Counted from the first letter of the stretch, positions 27,162 through 36,192 are shown. The stretch: DNA of 64,000 nt from Psychromonas sp. CNPT3 (GCF_000153405.2 NC_020802.1:1631883-1695882); one strand, 5' to 3'. A program made the numbers and translations. The notes: generated by a model not told the origin, from the sequence alone.

Positions 27162-27425
27162 ATGAGTAAATGCATCAACATTTTTAAAGGTTTATATCTT
27201 AATTTAGATCAAATTGTCGCTTTTGATATTGCAGATAATCATCAAATATTTATTTACAGTAGTATTCATCCGGAGAATAACTCGGGCATGTTTATTGTGA
27301 CTTACTCGGAATCCCCTGAAGATGAAGACTCGTTAGGCGCTTATAAACACGTCACAATGCAAGAAATGCATAGGATCAAACGTGAATTATGCGCCTATTT
27401 TAAAATTGTAGAGCCCATTTTTTAA
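27162..27425 (+). CDS. Small protein of unknown function
   Basis: This 87-residue soluble protein has an AAGGAAG ribosome binding site and a start MSKCINIFKGLYLNLDQIVAFD. The first ~55 residues look beta-rich (LNLDQIVAFDI...HQIFIYS...MFIVTYS). The C-terminus is helical (HRIKRELCAYFKIVEP). I recognise no family. It is monocistronic, with the second copy of the ~130-bp repeat just after it. Confidence 0.65.
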   Translation: MSKCINIFKGLYLNLDQIVAFDIADNHQIFIYSSIHPENNSGMFIVTYSESPEDEDSLGAYKHVTMQEMHRIKRELCAYFKIVEPIF

Positions 27426-27460
27426 TAAACAAAATAACAGAGTCAGCACAGCCTTAACCG

Positions 27461-27588
27461 ATAGCCTGATCACAGTTAAAATTGTCAGCGCAAATTTTTA
27501 GGCCTGATGACTCAAAAAACAAACAAAAACAGAAACACCTTGCAATTAATGCCTGCTTTTCGAACAAATAGTATATTATTCAACCTCA
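27461..27588 (+). repeat. Dispersed intergenic repeat, copy 2
   Basis: This block is homologous to 25684-25812 over about 130 bp and is also noncoding. It lies directly downstream of the 87-residue orphan gene. No inverted terminal repeats or transposase were seen, so it is not an obvious IS or MITE. Confidence 0.8.
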
Positions 27589-27911
27589 TTGTTACGGGGG
27601 TTACATATCTGCAACTGTACCGATCCCTTTTTCAACTCTTTTAAAGCTTATTTTACTACGTATTAACCTAAAAATAGGCAAGCCCCGTTTATCTATTATA
27701 AAAAAGGGAGTGAATTTTATGAGAGCTCTAAAGCATATAATAGGTATTTATCTTGAATGTCACATTGACTGCCGTATTATAATATACTTAAGATACATCG
27801 AAACTTAAGAGCGGTGTTGTTTTTATCCCTTAACGTTATCTCCTCTCGCCAACGCGCTGATGAGATATCCGTTCAGATATGTATAAAATCACAATTAGCC
27901 ATGGAACGCCT
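27589..27911. other. Intergenic region upstream of the sulfatase gene
   Basis: About 320 bp of AT-rich sequence. It holds a possible 29-codon ORF (listed separately) and presumably the promoter of the sulfatase operon. No RNA gene was recognised. Confidence 0.4.
27719..27808 (+). CDS. Possible small ORF (29 codons) upstream of the sulfatase gene
   Basis: An ATG eight bases after a good AAAGGGAG ribosome binding site opens a 29-residue frame (start MRALKHIIGIYLECH). It ends about 100 bp before the sulfatase start. It could encode a leader peptide or small membrane protein, or be chance. There is no homology evidence. Confidence 0.25.
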   Translation: MRALKHIIGIYLECHIDCRIIIYLRYIET

Positions 27912-29435
27912 ATGAAATTTAAAAGAATGAAACCCAAAAAACGCATGCTTAATGCTTGCACTCTGGCACTTGCTCTCTCTCTTAGTACTGTTTCAGGGAT
28001 TGCTCGAGCAACGGAGAAACCCAATATTGTTGTTATCTTTGGTGATGACATTGGATATTGGAACCTGAGTACTTATAACCAAGGAATGATGGGATATTCA
28101 ACACCAAATATCGATAGTATTGCTAACGATGGCGTTAAATTTACCAACTTTTATGCACAACAAAGCTCTACTGCTGGTCGCTCTGCGTTTATTACAGGGC
28201 AGATGCCTAAACGCACGGGATTATCAAAAGTAGGTATGCCTGGCGCAGCACAAGGTATTTCTGAAAAAGATCCGACAATGGCAACAATGTTAAAAGAGTT
28301 GGGCTATGCAACCGGTCAATTTGGTAAAAACCATTTAGGCGATCGTGATGATATGCTACCTACCAATCACGGCTTCGATGAATTTTTTGGTAATTTATAC
28401 CATCTAAATGCAGAAGAAGAGCCAGAGCAAGCAGATTACCCTAAAGATCCTGAGTTTCATAAAACATATGGCCCACGCGGTGTTATTCGATCTTTTGCCG
28501 ATGGAAAGATTGAAGATACTGGCGCTCTCACCAAAAAAAGAATGGAAACAATTGATGATGAAGTGTTAGATGTCGCGACCTTCTTTATGGAAAAACAAGT
28601 CCACGCTAAAAAGCCCTTTTTTACTTGGATAAATACAACTCGCATGCACAATAACACCCATCTTGACGCTAAAGCCAAAGGTAAAACTGGCTTAGGTGAC
28701 TACGCAGATGGCATGGTTCAACACGATGAGCAAGTGGGTAGGATCTTAAAAACAATTAAAGATCTTGGTATTGAAGATAATACGATTGTTATTTACACCA
28801 CAGATAATGGCCCTATGATTGCCACATGGCCAGATGCCGGTATGACGCCATTTCGTGGTGAAAAAAATACGGGTTGGGAAGGCTCCTTTCGCGTCCCAGC
28901 AATGGTTAAATGGCCAAACCATATACCTAAAGGCAAAAATCTTAATGGCATAATGTCATTAGAAGATTGGTTGCCTACATTGCTTGCTGCCGCCGGCAAT
29001 ACAACTGTCAAACAAGATCTTTTGAAAGGTGTTGTTGCTCAAGGTAAAAATTACAAGGTGCATCTTGATGGTTATAACCAGTTGCCAATGCTGACCGGTA
29101 AAACAGAGAAAAGCGCACGTAAAGAGTTTGCTTATTGGAGTGATGATGGTGATCTATTAGCCATTCGCTACGAGCGTTGGAAGTTTCACTTTATGATCCA
29201 AGAGCATGAAGGATTTGATGTATGGAAATATCCATTTACTAAACTTCGTGTCCCGCTTGTTTTTGATTTGAAAGTAGATCCTTTTGAACGTGGCGATGTG
29301 GGTATGGGTTATGAGCGTTGGGTATATGATCACTCATATGTCATGTTTATCGCTAAGCGTGAAGCTGAAAAAATCTATAAGTCATTTGAAAAGTTTCCAC
29401 CACGTATGGCGCCGGGTAGTTTTGTTCCCAAATAA
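27912..29435 (+). CDS. Secreted arylsulfatase, Ser-type (formylglycine from serine)
   Basis: The ~507-residue protein has an N-terminal signal (Lys-rich start, hydrophobic core, cut near ARA-TEK) and a sulfatase family S1 domain. The metal-binding start is NIVVIFGDD (Asp45, Asp46). The catalytic motif is SSTAGRSAFITG, where Ser86-T-A-G-Arg90 fits the (C/S)-x-(A/P)-x-R rule with Ser as the residue converted to formylglycine. Ser-type sulfatases need the radical-SAM maturase encoded next door. The ATG at 27912 is preferred over one at 27879 that lacks a ribosome binding site. The sulfate ester substrate is unknown. Confidence 0.92.
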   Translation: MKFKRMKPKKRMLNACTLALALSLSTVSGIARATEKPNIVVIFGDDIGYWNLSTYNQGMMGYSTPNIDSIANDGVKFTNFYAQQSSTAGRSAFITGQMPKRTGLSKVGMPGAAQGISEKDPTMATMLKELGYATGQFGKNHLGDRDDMLPTNHGFDEFFGNLYHLNAEEEPEQADYPKDPEFHKTYGPRGVIRSFADGKIEDTGALTKKRMETIDDEVLDVATFFMEKQVHAKKPFFTWINTTRMHNNTHLDAKAKGKTGLGDYADGMVQHDEQVGRILKTIKDLGIEDNTIVIYTTDNGPMIATWPDAGMTPFRGEKNTGWEGSFRVPAMVKWPNHIPKGKNLNGIMSLEDWLPTLLAAAGNTTVKQDLLKGVVAQGKNYKVHLDGYNQLPMLTGKTEKSARKEFAYWSDDGDLLAIRYERWKFHFMIQEHEGFDVWKYPFTKLRVPLVFDLKVDPFERGDVGMGYERWVYDHSYVMFIAKREAEKIYKSFEKFPPRMAPGSFVPK

Positions 29436-29455
29436 AAGCCTCGATAACCTCGTTT

Positions 29456-29496
29456 AATAACAGAGTTAATATAACAATGTTTATTAACTCTGTTTA
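29456..29496 (+). other. Hairpin after the sulfatase gene
   Basis: CAGAGTTAATA and TATTAACTCTG form a stem of about 11 bp around a short AT loop. It is followed by T-rich sequence but no clean T-tract. It may be a leaky terminator or an mRNA 3' stabiliser between the sulfatase and maturase genes. Confidence 0.5.
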
Positions 29497-29514
29497 TTAA
29501 CAAGGTGTTATTTT

Positions 29515-29537
29515 AGAGTGGCGCGGAGTGCCACTCT
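29515..29537 (+). other. GC-rich stem-loop just upstream of the maturase gene
   Basis: AGAGTGGC and GCCACTCT form a perfect 8-bp stem with a 7-nt loop, 19 bp before the preferred maturase ATG. A GTG start at 29518 lies inside it and is therefore unlikely to be used. It may tune maturase expression relative to the sulfatase. Confidence 0.5.
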
Positions 29538-29556
29538 CTCCTATATAAGTGATGGT

Positions 29557-30858
29557 ATGTCTTATTCTTCAATAAAAAACAGCACCTTTTTAGAGGTGAT
29601 CCCGCTTAAAACAGCAGAAAAAAGTGCCGATACACAGCGCCGTTTTCACGTCATGTCTAAACCGGGTGGTTCCAAATGTAATATTGATTGTCAATATTGC
29701 TTTTATCTTCATAAAGACGAGCTTCTTCATCAGCCCAAGCAACCCATGATGGATGACGCGACGTTAGAAAAGTTTATTAAAAGTTATATTGAGAGTCAAG
29801 ATGGTGATCAAGTCATCTTTTCATGGCAAGGTGGTGAGCCCACGTTATTAGGCATAGATTATTTTGAAAATATTGTAAAATTACAACGTAAACACTGCCC
29901 TGATGGCGTCAAAATTGAGAATGATTTACAAACTAACGGTATTTTGTTAAATGATCAATGGTGTCAATTTTTAAAGACCAATCACTTTTTAGTCGGCCTA
30001 TCTATCGATGGGCCTGCTGAGTTTCATGATAAATACAGAGTCACACGCAGTGGCAAACCCACTTTTCATTTAGTCATGGAAGCTGCGCAACGCCTGAAAA
30101 AGCATGGCGTACCTTTTAATGCCCTTGTGGTCGTCAACCGCCATAACGTCAAACACCCATTAGATGTTTATCGCTTTTTAACCAAAGAGCTCGGGGCAAC
30201 CTATATCCAATTTACCCCCTGTGTTGAAGCAAAAGATTTTAAAACCACCGCACCACAATTTTGGAACGCTTCACTCACCCCAAATAAAGGCAGTGAACGC
30301 GCAAAACCGGGTCACCTTATGTCTATTGTGACCGACTGGTCAGTCGATCCTGATGATTGGGGTGATTTCTTAAATAGTGTCTTTAAAGAATGGGTCAATA
30401 ATGATTTGGGCCGCGTCCTCGTTAATTTATTTGAAACGGCCGTCGCACAAGTGATGGGGAAAGCCTCTCAATTGTGCACTAGCGCGGAGTTCTGTGGTAA
30501 AGGTTTGGCCATGGAGCATAATGGCGATGTCTTTAGCTGTGATCACTACGTTTATCCCGAATACAAACTCGGCAATATTAACGATCGTGGTTTAAATGAA
30601 TTTGCATTTTCTACCCGTCAACAGGCCTTTGGCATGGCAAAAAGAGACAGCCTCCCTCAATATTGTAAAGCCTGTCCTTATTTGAAACTTTGTTGGGGTG
30701 AATGCCCTAAAAACAGATTAATTAATACGCCGGATGGTGAGCCGGGACTTAACTATTTGTGCAGTGGTATTCGCGCTTTCTTTGATGAAAGCTTACCCAT
30801 GTTAACGGGCATTTGTGTGTTACTAAAGAAACAGCAAAAAGACACAACAAAACAATAA
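29557..30858 (+). CDS. Anaerobic sulfatase-maturating enzyme (radical SAM, SPASM; AtsB type)
   Basis: The ~433-residue protein carries the radical-SAM cluster motif CNIDCQYC (Cys41, Cys45, Cys48). It also has the family blocks FSWQGGEPTLLG, DLQTNGILL and LSIDGP. The C-terminal SPASM cysteines are visible in SAEFCGKGLAMEHNGDVFSCDHYV and in YCKACPYLKLCWGECPKN. It oxidises the active-site Ser or Cys of sulfatases to formylglycine without oxygen. It directly follows the Ser-type sulfatase gene. The start is uncertain: the ATG at 29557 is preferred to an upstream GTG in a hairpin, although its ribosome binding site is weak. Confidence 0.92.
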   Translation: MSYSSIKNSTFLEVIPLKTAEKSADTQRRFHVMSKPGGSKCNIDCQYCFYLHKDELLHQPKQPMMDDATLEKFIKSYIESQDGDQVIFSWQGGEPTLLGIDYFENIVKLQRKHCPDGVKIENDLQTNGILLNDQWCQFLKTNHFLVGLSIDGPAEFHDKYRVTRSGKPTFHLVMEAAQRLKKHGVPFNALVVVNRHNVKHPLDVYRFLTKELGATYIQFTPCVEAKDFKTTAPQFWNASLTPNKGSERAKPGHLMSIVTDWSVDPDDWGDFLNSVFKEWVNNDLGRVLVNLFETAVAQVMGKASQLCTSAEFCGKGLAMEHNGDVFSCDHYVYPEYKLGNINDRGLNEFAFSTRQQAFGMAKRDSLPQYCKACPYLKLCWGECPKNRLINTPDGEPGLNYLCSGIRAFFDESLPMLTGICVLLKKQQKDTTKQ

Positions 30859-30891
30859 AACAATAAAAACATGCAGACTAATGGAGTTATT

Positions 30892-31872
30892 ATGCACTCG
30901 GCGCAAACAGCAGTTACTCAATTAACTGATCACCTAAATCAATCTGTTATTGGTCAAAAACATGTGATCCAATCTTTAATTATCGGCTTGCTGACTAATG
31001 GTCATGTGCTTTTAGAGGGCCTGCCGGGCACTGCAAAAACGCGATCGGTTAAAGCGCTAGCAGATGCGCTCGCCTCCTCTTTTGGGCGAATTCAATTTAC
31101 CCCCGACTTATTGCCCTCTGACGTAACCGGCACTGATGTTTATCAAGAAATAAATGGTAAACCGCATCTTGATTTTCAACCGGGTCCTATTTTTAATAGC
31201 ATCGTATTGGCCGATGAAGTCAACCGAGCGCCCGCTAAAGTGCAAGCTGCACTCTTAGAGGCCATGGCCGAAGGCACGGTCACGATCAACGGACAAAGTC
31301 ATAAATTACCTGAAATTTTTATGGTACTCGCAACACAAAATCCCATCGAGCAAGAAGGCACTTATCTGTTACCCGAAGCGCAAATGGATCGCTTTATGAT
31401 GAAAGTGAATGTGCCCTACCCAGATGATGCAACCGAAAAAGAGATCATGCGTTTAGTGCGCCAAGAAGGCAGAGAGCAGGCTGATAATTGCCAACAAAAA
31501 ACACTGCAGATTGATCCTCAATATATTCTTGATGGGCGCAAAGAACTCTTCGACATACACGTTTCAGACATCGCTGAAAACTATATTGTGGCATTAGTCA
31601 TGGCGACGCGTCACCCCGAGCGCTACCCCTATACCTTATTAGAAAAGTCGATAGAAATAGGCGCAAGCCCACGCGCCTCGATTGCATTAGATAAATGTGC
31701 ACGCGCGCATGCATGGCTTGCAAAAAGAGATCATGTCTTAGTGGATGATATTCGCGCGGTCGCACACGCCGTATTGGGCCACCGAATTAGTTTAAGTTAT
31801 GATGCACTCGCCGATGGCATAAGCACAACAGATGTTGTGCAAGTGCTGTTAAACTCTGTCGTTATTGGTTAA
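30892..31872 (+). CDS. MoxR-family AAA+ ATPase
   Basis: The ~326-residue protein has Walker A GLPGTAKT (residues 43-50) and Walker B LADEVNR (106-112). The MoxR motifs GRIQFTPDLLPSDVTGTD, TQNPIEQEGTYLLPEAQMDRF and GASPRAS are all present. MoxR ATPases act with VWA-domain partners as chaperones for folding, cofactor insertion or stress resistance. The ATG at 30892 has GGAG at good spacing; an upstream ATG at 30871 does not. It opens the moxR-DUF58-DUF4381-batA-batB-batD cluster and lies 33 bp after the maturase gene, so it may share its transcript. Confidence 0.94.
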   Translation: MHSAQTAVTQLTDHLNQSVIGQKHVIQSLIIGLLTNGHVLLEGLPGTAKTRSVKALADALASSFGRIQFTPDLLPSDVTGTDVYQEINGKPHLDFQPGPIFNSIVLADEVNRAPAKVQAALLEAMAEGTVTINGQSHKLPEIFMVLATQNPIEQEGTYLLPEAQMDRFMMKVNVPYPDDATEKEIMRLVRQEGREQADNCQQKTLQIDPQYILDGRKELFDIHVSDIAENYIVALVMATRHPERYPYTLLEKSIEIGASPRASIALDKCARAHAWLAKRDHVLVDDIRAVAHAVLGHRISLSYDALADGISTTDVVQVLLNSVVIG

Positions 31873-31878
31873 GCGCTT

Positions 31879-32847
31879 ATGCTATCTACAGAGACACTTT
31901 TCACGCCTAAAAAATCGACTTTAGATCCCCGAATTCATTGCGATTTTACTGCGCTTGTTAAACTACAACGTCATATTAATCGATTTTCTCTTTTTTCTGG
32001 ATTAAAAACGAGCTGCATGCTCGCAGGAAAGCATTTATCTCACGAGCGCGGTAGAGGCTTAAATTTTGAAGAGTTACGCCATTATCAGCGCGGTGATGAT
32101 ATTAGAACATTAGATTGGAAAGTGACGCTAAGGACGGGAAAGCCTCACGTTAGAGCCTATACAGAAGAAAAAGATCAAAATGTCATCCTTTGTATCGATC
32201 AACGCTCAACCATGTTTTTCTCATCGGTTGATACCCTAAAATCTGTTGTGGCAGCAGAGCTTGCAAGCCTTTGTGCATGGCGCGTCATTAAAGAAAGCGA
32301 TCGTGTCAGTTTTTGTATTATTAAAGATCAAGAGATACAAAGCCTACCCGCTACCCGCCATCAACGTGATTTATTACATTACCTCAAACAATTAGCCACC
32401 AGCAATCAATCTCTACACGTAAACACCGAGACGCCCCCTCGCGCCTCGCTATTTTCAGATGCGCTACATTCGCTTAATCGACGTAAGTTAAAAAACAGTA
32501 TTATTATTATTTTTAGTGATTGGATAAGCGTAAGCGACAAAGATATCGCCTTACTCAAACATCTGCAAAAATCCAATGATGTGTTAAGTATTTTGATCAG
32601 CGATCCGATGGATCGTGCGGTGAGCATAAATCCCGCGTCAACATGGGTATTTAGTAATGGCCAAAAACAAATTAACTTACATAAAAAAAGCGACCTGCTC
32701 ACGGTTAACCAAAGCCTCGAAAGCCATTATCAGAAACGATGTGAAACATTACGCCACTTAATGGCCATGAAACATTTGCCTTTTATTGAGATCAATACCT
32801 CCGGAGGCCATATCGCCCAATTTATTAAATCCTTTAGCAGTACATAA
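31879..32847 (+). CDS. DUF58 domain protein of the MoxR/Bat cluster
   Basis: The 322-residue protein shows the DUF58 signature GRGLNFEELRHYQRGDDIRTLDWKV followed by TGKPHVRAYTEEKDQNV. The C-terminal part has a VWA-like fold, with LCIDQRSTM as the degenerate metal site. DUF58 proteins nearly always accompany MoxR ATPases and are thought to be adaptor partners. It starts 6 nt after moxR and ends 1 nt before the next gene. There is no membrane segment, so it is cytoplasmic. Confidence 0.92.
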   Translation: MLSTETLFTPKKSTLDPRIHCDFTALVKLQRHINRFSLFSGLKTSCMLAGKHLSHERGRGLNFEELRHYQRGDDIRTLDWKVTLRTGKPHVRAYTEEKDQNVILCIDQRSTMFFSSVDTLKSVVAAELASLCAWRVIKESDRVSFCIIKDQEIQSLPATRHQRDLLHYLKQLATSNQSLHVNTETPPRASLFSDALHSLNRRKLKNSIIIIFSDWISVSDKDIALLKHLQKSNDVLSILISDPMDRAVSINPASTWVFSNGQKQINLHKKSDLLTVNQSLESHYQKRCETLRHLMAMKHLPFIEINTSGGHIAQFIKSFSST

Positions 32848-32848
32848 A

Positions 32849-33379
32849 ATGACGCATACACTGCCCAGATCCTATCTTTTAAAAGGGATAGTAGACACCC
32901 AAGTCGCAGATAGCATTGCATGGCTACCTCAAACTTTCGCGTGGACGATACTATTTTGGTTATTGGCCTTTGCCTTTTTGGCAGGCATGTATCACGCGTT
33001 TCGACGCTATCAAAAAAATCAATATCGCAGAGATGCGTTACATCAATTAGCACAAATTAACCGCGCCGACACCTATGATGCATTATGTGCTCTATTGCAT
33101 ATCGTTAAACACGTTGCCGTGCACTTAGATAACAATAACGCATCTAAAACAGATGACGATTTATTAAACTTTTTTGAAGTTACAAAAACGCGAAGCACCC
33201 CCTCTTTTCACAGAGCATTAAATCAACGCGCCTTTAAAGAAGTTTGGCAACCAAAAGATCAGTGCACCTTTAACTCAAAACAAATAGATGACTTATGTGC
33301 CCAATTTAAAACGTGGATCCGTCATCATTGTTTAGATAAGGATCATCTTCTGATGTCTGAGGGAAAAAAACATGATTGA
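32849..33379 (+). CDS. DUF4381 membrane protein of the MoxR/Bat cluster
   Basis: This ~176-residue protein has one membrane segment (about residues 30-52, TFAWTILFWLLAFAFLAGMY) preceded by IAWLPQ. A cytoplasmic helical tail follows, as in DUF4381 proteins that sit between DUF58 and BatA genes. The frame is open further upstream, but the ATG at 32849 follows the DUF58 stop by one base and gives the family-type start. It overlaps batA by 8 bp. The function is unknown beyond association with the MoxR complex. Confidence 0.85.
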   Translation: MTHTLPRSYLLKGIVDTQVADSIAWLPQTFAWTILFWLLAFAFLAGMYHAFRRYQKNQYRRDALHQLAQINRADTYDALCALLHIVKHVAVHLDNNNASKTDDDLLNFFEVTKTRSTPSFHRALNQRAFKEVWQPKDQCTFNSKQIDDLCAQFKTWIRHHCLDKDHLLMSEGKKHD

Positions 33380-34421
33380 GTTTTTTTTGCATGATCTCGA
33401 ATTAATATATCCGATGTGGTTATGGTTATTACCTTTACCCCTGATCATTACGCATATTACGCCGTCTTATCGGACCCAACAATCAGCCATTAAAGTCCCC
33501 TTTTTTGCTATCTTAATCGACGCACTAAATATCTCTACGACCCAAGGCGCCAGTCAATTAGTCGCAACGCGTTGGCAAAAGTATTTATTGTGTTTTACGT
33601 GGATAATGATTTTATTTGCATTAACGAAACCTACGCTATTAGGGCCCCCTCAAGTAAGAGAGCAGATAGGCAGAGACATCATGGTTGTCGTTGATCTCTC
33701 AGGCTCCATGCAAAAAAAGGACTTTGTTAACCAACAAGGCCATAAAATAAGTCGATTAGATGCGGTGAAAGAAGTGTTAACCGACTTTATTAAAACGCGC
33801 CAAGGAGATCGTCTCGGTTTGATCCTTTTTGGAGATGCCGCCTTTGTGCAAACCCCCTTTACAGCAGATCATGATGTTTGGCTTGATTTGTTAATGCAGA
33901 CCCGCGTAAATATGGCAGGTAAAAGCACCCATTTAGGCGATGCCATTGGTCTTACTATTAAACGTTTTAACGAGGCCACAAAAAACCAAACTAGCGAAAA
34001 AACACGAGAAAAAGTCGCCATTATCCTGAGTGATGGTAATGATACCGGCAGTTATGTCCCCCCCATTGATGCGGCTATGGTTGCAAAAGTAAATGCGGTG
34101 CGTATCTATATGATAGCAATAGGCGATCCTAAAAGTGTTGGCGAACAAAGCCTTGATATGCAGACCATTAATAAGATTGCCAGCGTCTCTGGCGGACAAG
34201 CCTATCAAGCATTAAATCAACAAGAATTACTTAACGCATACGCCAAAATCGATAAATTAGAGCCTCAGCTTTATCAAAGTACCCAATATAGAGCGAAGAA
34301 AAGTCTGCATCACTACCTTGTTATTTTAGTGCTACTGGTACACCTACTCTTTTTTGCAGGGCTATTATGTCAACGCCTCTATTTGAAAAAGGTAACATCA
34401 AAAGGTGATGCTGATGTTTGA
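33372..34421 (+). CDS. VWA-domain membrane protein, BatA-like
   Basis: The 349-residue protein has N-terminal membrane segments (about residues 12-28 and 72-90), a VWA domain and a C-terminal membrane segment (near 315-340). The MIDAS motif DLSGSM is intact (Asp108, Ser110, Ser112), with later ligands in the GKSTHLGDA and ILSDGND segments. The VWA domain is expected in the periplasm or at the membrane face. It overlaps both neighbours by 8 bp, showing translational coupling in the cluster. Confidence 0.92.
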   Translation: MIEFFLHDLELIYPMWLWLLPLPLIITHITPSYRTQQSAIKVPFFAILIDALNISTTQGASQLVATRWQKYLLCFTWIMILFALTKPTLLGPPQVREQIGRDIMVVVDLSGSMQKKDFVNQQGHKISRLDAVKEVLTDFIKTRQGDRLGLILFGDAAFVQTPFTADHDVWLDLLMQTRVNMAGKSTHLGDAIGLTIKRFNEATKNQTSEKTREKVAIILSDGNDTGSYVPPIDAAMVAKVNAVRIYMIAIGDPKSVGEQSLDMQTINKIASVSGGQAYQALNQQELLNAYAKIDKLEPQLYQSTQYRAKKSLHHYLVILVLLVHLLFFAGLLCQRLYLKKVTSKGDADV

Positions 34422-36192
34422 CATTCAATCTTCTCAATGGGAATTCATACAGCATCTTTTGGGGCAATTTCATTTTATTCGGCCCTGGTGGCTATTGTTA
34501 CTTTTACCCTTAACGATCATTGGTTACTGGAAGTACCAACAAGATCCTCAAAATAACCATAAGAACCCATTACCTGCGCACTTACAAAAAGCATTACGCT
34601 TAGAAAGCAGCAACTGGGGAAAACAATTACCCCTAAAACTTTTAATTTTAGTGTTTAGTTTAGGCATACTCGTTTGTGCCGGCCCCTCTTGGCAAAAACA
34701 AGTATCTCCTTTTGAAGAAGATAAAGCCCCCTTGCTGATCATTTTAGACAGTAGCCTCTCCATGCTTGAAAAAGATGTCATGCCGAACCGACTTAGCCGA
34801 GCAAAACAAAAGATCACCGATTTATTAATGCTACGTGGTGGTGGTAAAACAGGGCTTATAGTGTATTCGGGAAGCGCACATTTAGTGATGCCCTTAACCC
34901 AAGATCTTGCTGTTTTGGGGCCTTATCTTATGGCCATCGGTCCCGATATTATGCCCATTGAAGGAAAATCTGCTTATAAAACGATCCCGTTGATAAAACA
35001 GCAACTGTTAACGCTTTCTAAATCAAAATTACAGATCTCTGCCACTGTTCTTTTGATCACAGATGCCATTACAACGTTAGATAAACAAATGTTCACAGAA
35101 TATTTTAAGCACTCAAAAAATCAATTACTTATTCTTGGTGTGGGTGATACAAATAATCGCAGTGATTTTGCACTCAATATGCACTCATTAAACGCCTTAG
35201 CCGATTTAAACCAGGGCGGGAGCATACAATTAAGCGTAGACGATCAGGATATCAATTGGCTAAATCACCAAATTAAACGGCATATGCAATTGAGTCAGGA
35301 CTCAGCTCAGCCATGGGAGGACTTAGGCTATTATTTGCTTTACCCTATCTTATTACTGACTTTATTATGGTTTAGACGAGGATGGTTGGTACGCTGGTGT
35401 CTTGCGATGATCTTTATTGGATCGCTGAGTAGTTATAGCCCGCCGACCTTTGCGTTGATGGTGTCATCGAGAGCGCTAAACTCGGTAACGTCTGAGAATA
35501 TAACCTTGGTCGATAAAAGCATCCAATACTGGATGGATCTGTGGCTGAGCCCAGATCAACAAGGCCAATGGTATTTTGACCAAAAGCACTATGCTCTGGC
35601 AGGTCAACATTTCCAAGATCCCTTGCGTAAAGGGATCGCCTTTTATTATGCAGCTGAATATAAAAAATCCTATATTGCTTCGATGGCCGGTATCAGCGAC
35701 CTCCAAGCCATTATAAAGAGACAAGATATTCCACAAAATAGCGATCCCGATCCTATCAAACAACAAAGAGCAGAAACGACAAGGCTTCTCTTATTTAATG
35801 CGGCCAACGCACTGCTTAGGCAACGAGAATATCTTGCTGCTCGCGATCTTTTTAAAATAATAAGCAAACATTTCGTCAATAATAAAGATGCCAAACATAA
35901 TCTCATACTCGTGCAACATAGGATTGATGAAATTAATCTTTTAAGTGAGAGTCAGGCCAATACCGGAGAAGTGCAGTCGACATTATCTCTCGCAGATAAA
36001 CCCCGGATAGCAAACGGTGCAGATGAGAAAGTGATGCAATCAAAAACTGAAAAATTAACACTTTCAGCGGCACAAATTTTGGCAGATAAAAATTTAGCAA
36101 ACAAATGGTTACGCCGCGTAGAGGCTGATCCTAAATATTTTTTAAAAAACAAATTTCACATGCAGATACTTTCTGCACAAGGTAATGAATGA
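34414..36192 (+). CDS. VWA and TPR-like membrane protein, BatB/BatC-like fusion
   Basis: The ~592-residue protein has two N-terminal membrane segments (about 24-38 and 73-90) and a VWA domain. Its MIDAS motif is DSSLS (Asp112, Ser114, Ser116), so the usual Gly is replaced by Leu. Membrane helices near 310-345 and a helical C-terminal part follow. In that part FNAANALLRQREYLAARDLF resembles a tetratricopeptide repeat, as in BatC, so this looks like a BatB-BatC fusion. Of three possible starts, the ATG at 34414 has the best spacing from AAAGG. It overlaps batA and batD genes. Confidence 0.87.
   Translation: MFDIQSSQWEFIQHLLGQFHFIRPWWLLLLLPLTIIGYWKYQQDPQNNHKNPLPAHLQKALRLESSNWGKQLPLKLLILVFSLGILVCAGPSWQKQVSPFEEDKAPLLIILDSSLSMLEKDVMPNRLSRAKQKITDLLMLRGGGKTGLIVYSGSAHLVMPLTQDLAVLGPYLMAIGPDIMPIEGKSAYKTIPLIKQQLLTLSKSKLQISATVLLITDAITTLDKQMFTEYFKHSKNQLLILGVGDTNNRSDFALNMHSLNALADLNQGGSIQLSVDDQDINWLNHQIKRHMQLSQDSAQPWEDLGYYLLYPILLLTLLWFRRGWLVRWCLAMIFIGSLSSYSPPTFALMVSSRALNSVTSENITLVDKSIQYWMDLWLSPDQQGQWYFDQKHYALAGQHFQDPLRKGIAFYYAAEYKKSYIASMAGISDLQAIIKRQDIPQNSDPDPIKQQRAETTRLLLFNAANALLRQREYLAARDLFKIISKHFVNNKDAKHNLILVQHRIDEINLLSESQANTGEVQSTLSLADKPRIANGADEKVMQSKTEKLTLSAAQILADKNLANKWLRRVEADPKYFLKNKFHMQILSAQGNE

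Noticed and set aside
25684-27588. The ~130-bp repeats considered as a CRISPR or MITE
   Set aside because: There are only two copies, no spacer pattern, no terminal inverted repeats and no target-site duplication.
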